DNA of 64,000 nucleotides, from positions 1,974,895 to 2,038,894 of the forward strand of contig CAADRB010000026.1 of NCBI GenBank assembly GCA_900708905.1, in the 5' to 3' direction. How positions within the stretch are numbered: the stretch's first letter is position 1; each line of letters starts with the position of its first letter. Below the pieces are notes generated by a model. That model made no database searches. It was not told where the DNA came from and worked only from the letters and a program-made list of their open reading frames with translations. Of this stretch, positions 26,982 through 40,064 are shown one piece after another. This DNA is from Hymenolepis diminuta. Lineage: Eukaryota; Platyhelminthes; Cestoda; Cyclophyllidea; Hymenolepididae. A program made the translations under genes and the position numbers.

Positions 26982-27815
26982 TCAAAGACGTAGCAGGACA
27001 CAGAGACTGACGAACGTAGAAACAGGGACTGCAGTCGTCTTGGTACCAATAAGTTCTGCACTTCCAAATATACCCTAATTTGTATAGGAAAGCTGTTTCT
27101 TCTTAGAACCAAGTCTGTGTTGAAATGCACAGAGAAAAGAACAGATTGAAATCATAGCTGCAAAAGAGAATAAAAAGAATTAACGCAACTCTTAAAGTCC
27201 ACCGCTTCTAGTCCACTGGCACTAATCGACAAAGCAGCAGCGAATTGGTGAATTCGAGGAACCAAACCGCGCAAATAATACTCATAATAACTACTAATAT
27301 ACGTCATCTAAAAGGTAAAGAAACACCTTAACCATATCCGGAACTCTACAGCTGGCTAATTGTAATATATTTGCATCATGCATTCTGCGGGTAGGTGCGT
27401 TGTCTATTGTGCCCAAATAGAATTCGTAAGCTCTATAGCAATGACTAGTCAAGGCAACACTGGTGAACAGAAAGGAATTAACGGGCTCCAGTGCTTATAA
27501 GCGTGATTGTCTGTGTAATAAGCAGCAGGTATATGGCATAGCATAACAATTCGGTCATATTTGAACGACCCTCTGCATCCGTATTTCCATTTTGAACACG
27601 ACTTCTCGTCTCTGAAGTAATTATTTTATCAGTTACATATCCATTACTTTCAATGCTGTTGCGCACAAAGGCAATTGATCCCTGAACAAGCGGTCTCTTG
27701 GTGCATCACGTGTAATTTAACTTACTCATCTTTGAATATTCACTTCTCTACGGTCGTCGGTCATGTTTAAGCAGCTTATTTTCCTGTTAATCGTCGAAAT
27801 ACTTATTTCAGATTT
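26982..27815 (-). pseudogene. Decayed, unprocessed copy of the M17 aminopeptidase
   Basis: The minus strand matches exons 4-6 of the intact gene at 8981-12795. A block like VNRAASGVPRHDGR is recognisable near 27800. It is followed directly by RNSIESNGYVTDKIIT and an intact NTDAEGR signature (27478-27720), then the NSFLFTSVALT block in another frame. PRIHQFAAALSISASGLE and a last-exon match follow, ending VLLRL and TGA at 26982. About 60 codons holding Lys261 to Asp284 equivalents are deleted, frames shift repeatedly and stops interrupt the last exon. Sequence resembling intron 5 is kept between the last two exon blocks, so the copy arose by DNA duplication, not retroposition. No function as a peptidase is possible. 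Confidence 0.88.
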
Positions 27816-28595
27816 AAGCACCCCCCAAAGCTTAGACTTCCTGAATGATCACGCGTGATCAATGTCATATCTCATGATGCAAATTGGCATTCTTAAATTC
27901 AGAATGGTATCTCCGTCTCTGGCTGGTTAATATTTTTAAGGAAAATGGGGACATACGGTGGCCTGGCAATCTGAATAATCTACTTTCCGATTTTATTGAC
28001 TAACCGGTAGTAACCTACTAGGCGAAAATGATAGCTATTAAACCTACACTGGTGAATGTTTATTTATCAGAAGAAGAAATTCCAAAATTTTCAAAATGTC
28101 AGTAGGTGAGTGAAGGTTGACTTGAAGTGCGTAAAGAGACATTCCGTATTTGCATTGCGTATTGATAAACTTGTTTATTTCATTAAGTTTGCACAACTCT
28201 GAGATAGTCCGATAATGCATAGCGAACAAGGTTTTACGCCGTGTATTAATAATACGTAATCGGAATTATTTTCGAATGAGTAAGAGGGATTGGACCATTA
28301 TATAAAGTTTTAGCTTATTGAAATGGTGAGCTTGGAGTTGCTAAAATACCAAAGTCCAGATCGGGAAAATTGTCAAGAAACATGATTTGGAACCTTGTTA
28401 AAACATGGCTGCATGCTCTTGACAGCTCGCTCTTTCCGTGATTATTTTGCGACTATCAAATCTTATCAGATCAACTATCAACGTGCTCTGTTATTGCAGA
28501 TTGTCACTTCTAACTCATTATTACACACGAATGTCTTTGAAAGAATGTCTAGTTTGTTCAGATTTGTAATTAAAGCAAGAAAAAGCATTTTCGAA

Positions 28596-28740
28596 TAATT
28601 GGTTAACGTGCGCATCTGCCAAGTTTGAGGTCGCGATGATGACATTTCTGAATTTTCAGCCGCACCGATCAGTTATGGCCGATATGAGGCCGGAGGCATA
28701 GGGACATTAGGCAAACTGCCACTTCCCCTCACCGTTTTTA
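28596..28740 (+). repeat. tRNA-derived SINE candidate
   Basis: ATTGGTTAACGTGCGCATCTG resembles the A-box side of a tRNA, and GAGGTCGCGATGATG sits where the B box would be. The tail CAGCCGCACCGATCAG shares the CGCACC block with the 14862 copy. It is diverged and not a functional tRNA. Confidence 0.4.
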
Positions 28741-29599
28741 AAATTATTCGTCCTTACTTCTATTTTTCATACATATCATAGACTTTATGCCCTTCCATAT
28801 CTACTTGCCTAACCTATGTGTTGTATCCTAAAAAAGTCTATTTAGAACATACCTCCCATAATGTATTTGTCGAGGCTAATCGCTATTTGTTTCCTTCAAT
28901 TAATAACGCATTTTTATGGACCACTCGCCAGATGAACAAAGAACGCCAGACAGATATCTCACCTCGACGTAGCGAAACCCAGCCTGCTTGCTTCGTTGTA
29001 CATTTTTCACAAATGAGTCACCACATCTGCATGTATTAGTTAGTTAGTTCTGCTCTCATTTCAACCTCCTTCTCGATTACCTCTTTTGCATTGTTGGTGT
29101 GTAATATGCACGAGGCCTCCGTGCAACTTACGGGCGCCCTTGTTTTATGTAAACAATTTCTCTTGGGACAGTCAGATCATTCAAACTTAGTTACGTAACT
29201 TTTAGACTAACAACTTTTGTCATATAATTATTTCAACAATAAGGACAAATATTAATCACATTAATACTTTATCAAATGTGACGCGATAAAAGCCGAAGAC
29301 AACCAAAACACAAAATTGAAAGATTATGTTTACCTTATGTTAAACTTAAAAAGTTTATCTCATCTCTGCTATGATGAAACCGGAATATCTTACAAGATCA
29401 TTTGCCTTCTCAATCACTGAAAAAAGGACTGAAACTGGAAGGCCTGATCCCTCTTGATTAAATAATACCTCTCAGTTGGCGCTGAACTCCGAAGACAAGT
29501 ATTTGCCGTAATCCAATGGATGACTTGCGAAAATCGAAATCTGGAACTTGAACTGTATATTTGGTAAATATTGTACAACTCCAGCTCAAAAGTCAAATG

Positions 29600-29720
29600 A
29601 AGTAAGACTCTTTGATATTGCGATGCTGTTTTCTGTCTCATTTATCATTTTTTTACATGCCAGTTGCTTTTCACAATTAAAAATAGTAAATTTTTGCTCT
29701 TCTGTGAACAGTAATAGCTT
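29600..29720 (+). repeat. Interspersed repeat segment shared with 48.0 kb
   Basis: Matches 48000-48125 in the same orientation. The best block is CCAGTTGCTTTTCACAA and the following 40 nt to a shared CTGTG-AGTAAT end. The element type is unknown. Confidence 0.4.
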
Positions 29721-32700
29721 TAATATTTAAATCTATTTATTCTAGCTAGTTAATCTATTGTTTTTTCTGCTATTTTCGTCTACCTGTCCTTAATTGTTGA
29801 TTGATGATGTTTAATTAACTTGTCAACATGCTCTCAATATGGTGGATATAACCCCAACTTGATCTCAAAAATTGAACACAAAACATTAAGCTCTTTTCCC
29901 GAAACGAGAAAGTGGACAATTCCCTAAGTTTATTATTCAAAAAAGCTGGACTCAATGCTCTGAATTTGGTTATCTACTTTTAGTTATTATTGGAATATTT
30001 CAGATGCTTTTTAATGCATTAATTCTGCGGGCAATACCTATACTGAAATTGCTTTGTGCTTTAGGGATTTAAAAAAAGCAAAAAAATATAATCTTCAAGT
30101 TGTTTCCTAATAATTAATATTCATTTCAAACAAAAAGCGCATATTTTTTCTATAATAATTAGTTCAGTAGGTGACTTTTCTACCATATTCGAAAGGAAAC
30201 GATCGTAATGTTTTATAAACTGCTCGAGTAACAGGTTTGCTTATTAGTCAGTTGAAGGTGCTCATTAGTTTTTATTTAATTTATTAGCTAAATTGGTTTT
30301 AATTAATATACTGATTAAGGATAAATCCATTTTAATTTATTATCTTTGGATTGAATCAAGCATTTTTTATTACCATTTAAGATTATTACCTACAGGGCTA
30401 TAAAAACTGTGCAATTTTAATTTATGGAAAGCAACTCTAATCGGTTAACAGAAAGGTCAATAATATGATAAAGGGTTAGGAATAAAAAGGGACAAGGTAT
30501 CAAAGAGTCTTATCTCATTTGATGTTAGTATTTGGGTCGTAAAATACTTGCTAAATGGGTATCTTACGTTACAAAATTCAAAGTTCATGATTCACTCCTC
30601 GGATTACAGTAAATGCTGGTCCACGATGTCCAGTGCTTGTTGACCGGTATATTTTGATCAAGAAGGGTCGGTCCTACTGCTCCATTTCTGAATTTTGTTT
30701 AATGCTTGGAAAGGAAAATATCCTTGATAATATTCAGTAGCTTAAAACGTTTTTGTAGTAGGGATGAGATAATTAAAAATTTTAACTTTTCAGAACTCCG
30801 CGAGCTGTATTCACCCAAGGTGAGTCAAAGGAGCTTTTCCACAGTGTTTAGTAAGGAAATTGACCTTTTATTACTAAAAGGTAAGCATATTTATAAAAAA
30901 TAATCAGTCAAAGCATGCAAGAATTTAAGACTTTAAAACAATTAAATATCGACCGCTATATCTCGAGCAGGAATTATTCAAAAGCATGTCATAGGCCGAA
31001 TATAATATATTGGATTATCTTAGCTAATTGTTTTAAATAGCTCTGATCCCAATAGTTAAATTGTTTTGGAAGCCAGATGAATTAGGCTAAAAACTCCCTT
31101 ATAGGGCTGATGATCTTCCTAGGGCTAACATTAAACAGAAGCCTTTCTTGAGTGAGAGAACCAAGAGATCAGTAGGACCACAGGTTTATTGTACAGTTGG
31201 GAATGAATGAGAGTGAAAAGGAGGAAAGAGTAGGCAAAATAACGGGGTTAGGGGAAGAAGACATCAGTCCTGAGGGAAGAAAATTCGGATTGTGTAGAAT
31301 AACCGAAAGTGAGGGACGATAAGGCAGTTCATTGATTTTTCTTTGTTTGCTCATTGAAGGTAAGAGACGAGGTATGAGTTAAAGGGTGTGCAATAAACAG
31401 AGAACTCGAGCAGGTCTATGAGTCAGGGCGCGCAGATACTTCAGTTGACAAAGGTATAAGAATAAGACCTTTTGCCAGCTAACCAGCTTAAATGAAAAAT
31501 GCGGAAGGTAGGTACTGTAAATTGACTTCAACAAAGGCAATTTAGGCAATTGGAAATTTATCATAACGTCTAGAGTTCGTGCTGTAAGTAAGATATAGCG
31601 GACATGTACTCAAAAAACATCGCTTTTTTAGGGGAGATATTTTTAATATAATATTTCTTATTTTAAACCGTCAGAGTGCGCTATCGGCTCATAATGGTTA
31701 TCATCATATACTTTCATAATTGCTTGCATATAACGCAGATAATGCATTCTGATTTTCCACTCCTTTAGCCAATTGTTGGATTTCAAATCCAAACTACGCA
31801 ATAACTCAAATTGTGGCATTTAAATAAGTTAGAGTACCAAGCAATAAAGCAAAATTCCAAGGGACTGATTAATCTTAAATACGTTTTAAATGTATTACAT
31901 AGTGAATGCCTTGAATTCTTCTCTGTGTCTGGTGCCGTTTCATGTGGGTATATGTGGGTTTGCAAGATTGTTATGGAATGCGACAGCTCCTAAATAAAAG
32001 AGGGAAGTTGTGATGCATTGGGAATTATGTACAAGACCCCAAATGGCCCCAGAGAGAACACATCTGATCTCGATCACATTGTGTTATATTGAATTAAATA
32101 GAACCTATTATAAGGTCGACTGGATGCATTTGATGATAGGGGGAGGCCAATCATGCTGAAGTCGGGTGTTTCAAATGGAGTTCGTCATGTGTTTCAGATA
32201 GTCCAGTCCATACTAAAAGTTCAGATATCACAGGAGTAAGGCCACGGGAATTAAAAAATGCGTTATTAACGTCAACTGACTTAAAAAGCCACAAAAGTTG
32301 GAATGTTGATATCTCTATGAGTGAGGAAGAGGAAGTCCACAGCATGTCGTCACTGAACTTTGATATTAGAATAAAATATAGTTGTGTCAATCATTCTCTT
32401 AACAAGTTAATTCCTCACGTTCAATCTCTTAATTAATCACATGCTTTGAATTGATCAATCTATATTTTCTTCCCCAATTATAACGGTTTAGATCAACCAT
32501 TTCTTGATGATTATTAGTTAGTAAATTCAGTAAATATTAATTTCATTGATGACTACGATAAACACAAATTCAAGATGTTTGCGAGAATAATAATATCGCC
32601 TCCTCTACCAGATTCTAAACAAAGTTTGCTGATATATCCATTATCACAATAACTTATTAAGCTTATTGAAATGGATACACTTAATTAAATTAATAAATTT

Positions 32701-32849
32701 TATTATATTAAAGAGATGATTGAAATTTCACGCTTTTATTTACTCCAAGCTTTGAACTTACCGTTAGACCTGGACTTTTCTGTTAATCTTAACGTTTGAT
32801 CTACAGAGTTTCAATTTGACTATGTGAAACTGTGAATTTTTAGTATAAG

Positions 32850-33313
32850 ATTGAAGGAATCCCCGAAAACTTTATGAGTATTTATGAGTAATAATAATTT
32901 AATTTTGTTCTGATCAAAAAATCGTGTTTACGTTTTTACATTTACTTGAACTGTTTTCAAATAGTTCAGTTAGTGAATATTTATTAACGATTTGTACCCG
33001 CCTATTTCAGAATGAATTAGTTTTTCACTCGAAAGCACCAAGGAAAAGTTGGTTAAAAAAACTGATGGTACAAACGTTTGATTCTCACGTTTCCACTTTA
33101 CTTGTTTACTTTCTCTTGTCCCGTTTTGTTTTTGTGTTCATGCTCTTACGCTTTCTTTCTCTATCTGGACTTTGATTGCCGTTACTCAATATAATTTGAT
33201 TAGCTCTCGACTTTCGGCTTTCTAATGTCAAAATTGTGGTTGCCTCTTGTTTGTGATAGCTATTGCATCACTCTAGCTGAAAATTGTTAGTCTTAGCTGC
33301 AACAACGCACTTA
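32850..33313 (+). repeat. Interspersed direct repeat, copy 1
   Basis: Aligns colinearly with 37742-38141. Shared blocks include ATTGAAGGAATC, TTTACTTGAACTG, TTTCAGTT..GAATA, TCAATATAATT and CTTTCTAATATC-like sequence. Part of it is open on the plus strand, but the partner is not, so coding is unlikely. Confidence 0.6.
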
Positions 33314-35600
33314 GAAGCATTTAAGCCAAACTTGTGGAACTTTGAAGCAAATTGCCTTTGATTGACTTGCAATTTAGCTAGAGAATCTGGACATTCTCTC
33401 AAAAAATTAGTGTAAGAGTGAGTTGGAATAGCAGTATTGGCATTTTAAAATCGTCTCAAAAGTTGAAGACTTGCTCCTGGTGCCGTTAAAAGCAGAATGA
33501 AATTTTTTAATCATCTTCGCTAACCGCTTGATATATGAGATTAAAAAGTCAGAAACTAAATGAAAAATTAAATAGGGCAATGTATTTGGAAATATTTTAA
33601 AACGAATTGGAAGAATATTTGAGTGTGTGAGGAAATATTCTATAGAGACTGAGAAATAAAATTACTGGGTTGAAATGTTTTTATTATTATAGTAGAAGGT
33701 GTGATTAAGTAATAACTTAGTTATCTATGAGGCTATAGGAGTCTAGCTGAGCTACCGCTCTTCTAACTCTCTAAACAATGAGGAGTGGGCAAGAGAGTTC
33801 ATTGGGAGAAAAGACCAGAGATCAGGAGAGAGAGGGAGTGGGAGGCTGCATACATGAGAGTGGATGTAGAGAACCATGTGTTTGCTCGTACAAGAGGTTT
33901 TTTAATATTTTATGGAGAAGGGGTAACATAAAGAGGTGGAATGTTTCAGAGCGCGAGTGATCGGAGAAAAGTGAGACATAGCAACGATTTCTCAAGCGCC
34001 AGTTAAGTGGTTTAATCATGCTAATTAAAATAAGGACAGACGACGGTTCTGCAAGAAGACTTGAAGCCCTTCATGTACCCACAGGACTTCGTAACAGTTA
34101 AGAGATAGAGGTAATTAGGTCCCAGAGATAATTAGTGACAACCAAAAGAAAATTTTTAACTCGAGAATAAATTAATGGACCCAGTCGTGAAACTATTGTA
34201 TCACTCAATCAAATATAGCAGGAATGTATGCCACATAGACAGGTGACAACTGTCACATTAATGAATAATAATACTTAATTAAGTATTAATTTAATACGCA
34301 AATTATCTAAAATGTCAGCTTAATGGTGGTTTGCGTGTCAACTTATTCAAAATGCTCAAGCATCCAATTGGCTTACTTTAGGCATTTGAAAATTTTTCTG
34401 TGAAGGAGCATACCGTTGGTAACCCTTTGACTGGAAAAATTTGGCGAATAACCATTTTTTTCCAAGATCAATGTTGGCATGGTATCGCCATGCACAATAT
34501 AAGTTTTACTTATTAGAGATGAGTAAGATCAGTATTTTCATGCATGTAACAAAATTATTAAATATTCAAGTTATACGAAATATTCCAATGTACATATAAA
34601 TCCCGTTGGAACCTTATTGTTGAAATATCTAATCAGACCTTCATGAAATCCATATTGTTCGGCACCTAATTAAACGACTGGGATGACGTAAGTTCCATGT
34701 CAGGCCCTGTTTAATGAAAAGGAAATGCCTGAAGAGTGGAGACGGGAGTAGAACAATTTCATTAAGATTGTTCTGCATATTTAACAACCAAAAAAAAGCA
34801 AAGGAAAGAAAGAAAAAGCGATAGTCGCAAATCTTGTGAAAAGTTGAAATCCACCTTTTGTATTTCTTCCCTATCTGATCTAAAAGGACTTTCCAGTAAT
34901 CGCTAGATGTTCAAATTTGGGTTTTACATTTATTCTATTCTTATTTCACGACTTGCTACATATTCGTACCAATGGGCACACTAAGTTCGACATAACTTGT
35001 CTAATTTCGTTAATATCACACTTGTGAAAGGCTGTTAAAATGCACTGAAAATGGACCATAATATACTAAAATTACAAAATTAATCATGTCACCGTGAGGA
35101 TCATTGAATATTGATGACTAAAGCATCTAAACATGGGGGTAAAATGATCCAATTCATGGTGAAAGCATGGGGAGCTGTGCATAATTAGAGCGAGAATTTA
35201 GTGTATGCAGCGACTTTAGTTTCACTGAATTACGAATTCATAAGGAATATATGGCCCACAGGTTATCCGCACATTCCTTATCATCCGGATTTCAGTGTTT
35301 GTCTCAAAACTCCTGCGTGAGTTCCTGTACTTGATCTCTAGAATCCTTATTTGGTAAATTCGACCGATATGTCGATATCTCTTTTAATGACCAGAAGTAA
35401 CTCTCTAGTGCTTACTAAGAAGTTGTTTTTCAGACGAGCACTTATAATAGTGTTTTAATATGCTGATTCAGAAGTTGCAAAAGTTGAACTATATGATGAA
35501 ACCTAGCAAAGTTTTTGAAGGGGAATTTTCCAATATTTGGAACAAAAGGTTTAGTAATGTTGTCAAAAATGGGGTCTTTATTAGAAAGTAGCTAACAGTA

Positions 35601-35617
35601 ATATATATATATATATA
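35601..35617. repeat. AT dinucleotide microsatellite
   Basis: Uninterrupted TA/AT repeat of about 17 nt. Confidence 0.8.
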
Positions 35618-37741
35618 CTAATCCATTTAAATAATAGGTTCCATCGAAGGTGCAGCTTGAACATTGAGTACATAGCTTGAAATACGATACAGTATTTTGC
35701 AAATAATTTTAAATCTAACAAACACTGACTAGGTCAGAAAGAACAAGTAACTGCAAATGCGAACCACTATAATTCAGAAAATGACGAGATGAAGGATTGG
35801 CAGAATTCACTAAAAAATAGTAGCATATTTTGCCGATTTTTAGAGGTAGTAATTTATAGCTTTCATGCAAAGTTCCAGAAATCCAGACAATTTAGCATGT
35901 GCAGACACTGTTAGCGCTTCACTGAATGGGTCAAATTGCTGAGAAAAACGCGACCTGCAGTACGCAATTTTATTCTGCATACCACCTGATCCGACAGTAA
36001 CTAATAGCAAGGCCATCAATTAGGTCTTTGCTAAAAAACTATGACCTATTTCAAATTAAACGCTAGCTTTCTAATGCAGAGAGGCGAAAGAATCATTCCT
36101 AAATGAAAGAATATTTGGGAATGAAGGCTGGAATATAAGTAAGAGATCTAACCATTATCAATATAAATCCCGGTAATATTAATAGTTTTAGTCTCTGAGA
36201 GTTAGGTTGTCTTATCCATTACGTACTGTTTTTGCTTTCATGCATTTCGCTAATTTATCCCTGTTTCATTCGTATTCATGTAAGCACCATTCTTATTCGT
36301 GTGGCCATAATTAGTCCGCATTCTTCTTCAGGAGCACCAATCAGCGGAGACTTCCGGAGCTTATTTCCGGTTTTTTTAAGTTTCTAAAAGTCAAGGATGG
36401 TTAAAACATTAGGTGCCAGAAATTCAACCTTAATTTTGAAACGAATTCAGTTGGAGTCTTTTCAAAAGATAGTTTGAAAAGGCTACTGCATAAATTTTTC
36501 GGACGGAGGAAATTGAAGAATTAGTCATTTCAAATCCTATATACTGTATCTCCATACTCTAACCCAATTACTTCCCCATCTTTGTAGATATGCATCCACT
36601 TGTCCGAAGGGTACACTGTATACTATCTTTATCAATAATAAAAGAAAATATAAATTCGATATAAGCTTATTTAACAGATAATATTCTTACACTCGCAACT
36701 TTTACTTAAACAAGCGTAACGGAGTAATTGTCTTCGGAAAAGGGGGAAACAGACTCGTTATTTTTGAAGAATGAAATAGGCAATATGGATCGATGTGAAT
36801 GGAGGTTGAGTGTAAAGTTAATTTTAATGTTATGCACCAGCACATGATGAAACCAACTTACCGCAGCTAGAAAGTAAAAAAGTCAACTTGGTTGTACAGT
36901 TAATTGTGCAGAAGACAAGATATATTAAATATCCACCCTTTAAAATTGCAACACGCATATTATCAATTACAATAGTATGTCGATTGTGCAGTGCCTAACG
37001 TCCTCGTTTAAGAAGTAAAAGGTTTAATATCCATTAGTGTTCACCCAATGAGTGTTATAACCAGCTGCACCGATCAGGATTCCCACCGGATAAGATTTTT
37101 TAGTTATAAACAGAAGCTCAAATGATGTAAAATCTCTAGTTTCTATTCTTCCAATCTCCCATTTTACCTTTCCTTCCCTCAATTAATGACATGTTGACAG
37201 CTCTACGTCAATGAAATTTTTCATGCAACCTTTTGGTGGGTCGTGATGAATAAAGTAATACATTTAGACTTGATAAATAACCATACGCTTATGCTATACA
37301 TAAGCTAATAAACATATATTGCCTTTGTTTATTGATTGCGTACCATTCAAAAATAGGAAGCGGTTGCGATAAGCTCAATCAAAAAATGCGGTTTCTTCTC
37401 AGAGTACATACCGAAAACATTGGTCTATCGTAAGTAGTACTTTTCATTTACACGCTCAAATTTTATTTTATACACACTAAAGTGAGTGACATTAATCTGC
37501 AATAATTAACAAGTCCTTTTGTAAAAATCAATCGATTGCAATTTGTTTTTAATAAACTATTTGGACAGGTGAATCCACAGGTTATATATTAAGTAAAGCT
37601 AAGAGTGAGGAAAGATTTTTGTTGCTCCTTTTGGCCTTGCAAAACTACTGGTGTTCCTATTAAACGTATATTTATTGCCACTACTTTAATTTGGCCTTAT
37701 ATGATGAAAAATTGCACTAGATATCGTCTTTCGGGAACGAA

Positions 37742-38141
37742 TATTGAAGGAATCTCCAAAAAGGTTTCTTAGTTCCTTTTTTTATCAGAAAATCAAGTTT
37801 GTAGTTTTGCGTTTACTTGAACTGATTTCAAACGTTTCAGTTGGAGAATACTGACTGGCGGTTTGTACTCACCTCTTTCGCGATAACTCAAATTTTGCCT
37901 GTAAAATCTTACGACACTGCAGCTTCAAGATTCGTGGTGCAGACGCTCGATTCTTAAGCTCTCCATTATTCCTCATATTACTCTTCTGTCTTTCTCGAGT
38001 TTCATTGTCTTTGCTCAATATAATTAGATATACTCTCAATCTTGGCTTTCTAATATCATAACCGAGATTGCCTGTCGTTTATGAAAGCCTCTGCGTTGCT
38101 ATAGCTTGAAGCTGTTGATCTTAGTCCAGACAATATCCACT
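37742..38141 (+). repeat. Interspersed direct repeat, copy 2
   Basis: Partner of 32850-33313 in the same orientation, 4.9 kb downstream. With about 4.4 kb between, the pair could be LTRs of an old element, but no gag or pol coding sequence is visible in between. Independent insertions of one repeat family are equally possible. Confidence 0.6.
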
Positions 38142-39167
38142 TAGATATAGAGAAATTAATCTTAATATTTCTAAACCCGTTCAATAGCAGTTTTTCTAGC
38201 GCTCATTTTGGATGGGCAGGTCATAAAAACTTAAGTTAAAAAGTGTGTTTATCCATATCGGAGAAGGTTCGATTTAATATTGTTGAATGAAGAAAGATAG
38301 CTTTGAAAACCAGTTCTTATCCTACCGCATTAATTAGAGCTATTTGATATGGAAATTAAGCTAATATGCGAACTGCCTCAGTGAAATCCAGAAAAGAAGA
38401 TAACACTGAATTCATAAGGTTGTGAGAGAAAACTTGCCATGCTTTTATTATGAAGTGGGAAATTACTATCTAAGATGTTCAGACATTTTTGAATACAGCC
38501 AACTCGGAGACTTGGTTACTCGTTTAGCTAGGTATGATGTCGACTTTCACATTATTTCCACTTATATCTAACAAAAAACCCTGTGCTCTATTTCATATGC
38601 ATTTCAATAAAAACTGAATAGCAGTAAATAAATAATATACAAAGAGAGCCATCTCAAGGTGGAAATGAATTTGAATATTTTATAAACAAATTATTAAAAC
38701 AATGGCAATTCCGTTTTTTAAATTTCATTCCCCTTGTGTAAGATTTTCCAAAAATAGTAAATGCAGTCCTTTGTATAGTATGACAGTATAATTACAGTGA
38801 AATTGATAATATTTGTGCAATTTCTTCCAGTTTCAATTTTTGTAAATGTAGTTGCATTACAAATAAAAGCATTTTCATAGGTTACAGTGACCTTTCTTTC
38901 ACTATACCGAAATTATTACCACTTGGATAGAATTCACCAGTTATTTGATAAGGGCAATTGGCTGACACCAAGAATATGAAAATAATAAAATCCATCGTAT
39001 TCCTACCTCAATTAAATAATATTTTGGCTCGGCGCTATAAACTCAAAGAAATAGGGTCACGGATAAGAACAATTTTTAAGTTACTGACCGACTTTTATTG
39101 ATTTGAAAGTAATGGTTTAATGAATAAATGAAACTAGTTACATTAGGGTTTATTTAGTTATTAAAAA

Positions 39168-40064
39168 TTAGGGTCTTCGAGGGCCTTTTAGATTCTTCCG
39201 GGTATAATTTGCCATAATAACAATTAGGACCTCGACTGCTCCTAAAAGGATCAGTGAAACCCCAATTGGAATCTGATATTTATTCAAGAGATCACCGAGG
39301 GCATCGTTACATCCCTAAATAAGAAGACAATAGCATTTGAGCGGGTTAAATCATAATTTGGGAGTGTTTTTGCTTTATAAATCGCTAAAATTTGACACTA
39401 AGCACGTGCCTTTTTGGGATAGTCCTGACAATTTTTTGTTCCCTCGCAGCAGAAGTGTGAAGCGTTTTTGTAATTACTCGGGCCTTCAGCTCCACAACAA
39501 CCCATCTGAAGTTTGAGTTAGAAAAGAACCAAAGATACTCACCAGTAATTGCAATTTTATTAGAATATCATCAGTTTCACTTTGTTCATTCATTCCTTTA
39601 GCAATCTTTGTGAGAACCTGTTTTAGATTATCGACAACCTAAAAGTAAGAGTTATTTGTGCTTCGACCGAATCAAACCATACATCGCTAGAGTAAACGAG
39701 GAATAGTATTCCAGCAGTGATTTCAGCAGCCAAAATTAAAGACAGAAAGAAGATGTACTTAAAGAGTAAAAAGGTGGATTAAGAAAAATGAGATGAAACT
39801 TACAAAAGTGAGACACCAACGTGTGCGTCTACAAACTCCAACAATACCGATGACCGATACTAAGATTAGACCAGCTCCTGTTCCAATGATGTATCCAGTC
39901 ATTCTAACAAGGTAAGCGTCAATTTTCAGGCGCACAAAGTAGTATATTATGAAGCACCCACCAATTGTAATGGCCAAACCAGAGATGAGAACAAGGCAAT
40001 TAAAAAAGAGGGTTAAACCACCGCATGCTCCCGGTGAGGGCCTTAGACGTCGTGGTGGTGGCAT
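39168..40064 (-). CDS. Tetraspanin, complete, five exons
   Basis: A four-pass membrane protein that organises other membrane proteins; in flatworms many tetraspanins sit in the tegument surface. Exons in transcript order are 39804-40064, 39683-39757, 39543-39638, 39410-39505 and 39168-39314 (stop TAA), all phase 0, giving 224 aa. Membrane segments lie at about residues 17-44, 58-79, 88-109 and 191-211. Segments 3 and 4 each carry the family's buried acidic residue (AAEI, GAVEV). The large loop has the diagnostic CCG at 147-149 and further Cys at 163, 164, 170 and 178, six in all. Introns are 46, 44, 37 and 95 nt; the last appears to start with GC. The N-terminus MPPPRRLRPSPGACGG is unusually Pro/Arg-rich. 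An AATAAA on this strand lies at 39149-39154, just after the stop. Confidence 0.95.
39315..39409 (-). other. Apparent GC-AG intron 4 of the tetraspanin gene
   Basis: Exon 4 ends YPKK at AAG and the next bases are GCACGT. The only in-frame join to the final exon (GCNDALG) at its TTTAG acceptor uses this GC donor. The nearby GT at 39405-39406 would shift the frame and hit a stop at once. Confidence 0.65.
39506..39542 (-). other. 37-nt intron 3 of the tetraspanin gene
   Basis: Runs from GTGAGTATC to CTTCAG, including both splice sites. Its removal joins KLQLL to MGCCG in frame, placing the CCG motif correctly. Introns this short are near the physical minimum for animal splicing and are known in flatworms. 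Confidence 0.85.

Larger units (their letters stand above)
27816..39167. other. Gene-poor region with diverged repeats
   Basis: No supported exon chain over 11 kb. It contains a SINE candidate (28596-28740), a repeat segment at 29600-29720 shared with 48000-48125, a direct-repeat pair (32850-33313 and 37742-38141) and an AT microsatellite at 35601-35617. A purine-rich stretch at 31140-31400 and 33770-33960 has no recognisable coding meaning. Confidence 0.5.

Noticed and set aside
32924..33175. 83-codon hydrophobic plus-strand open frame
   Set aside because: It sits inside a noncoding direct repeat whose partner at 37.7-38.1 kb has no such frame.
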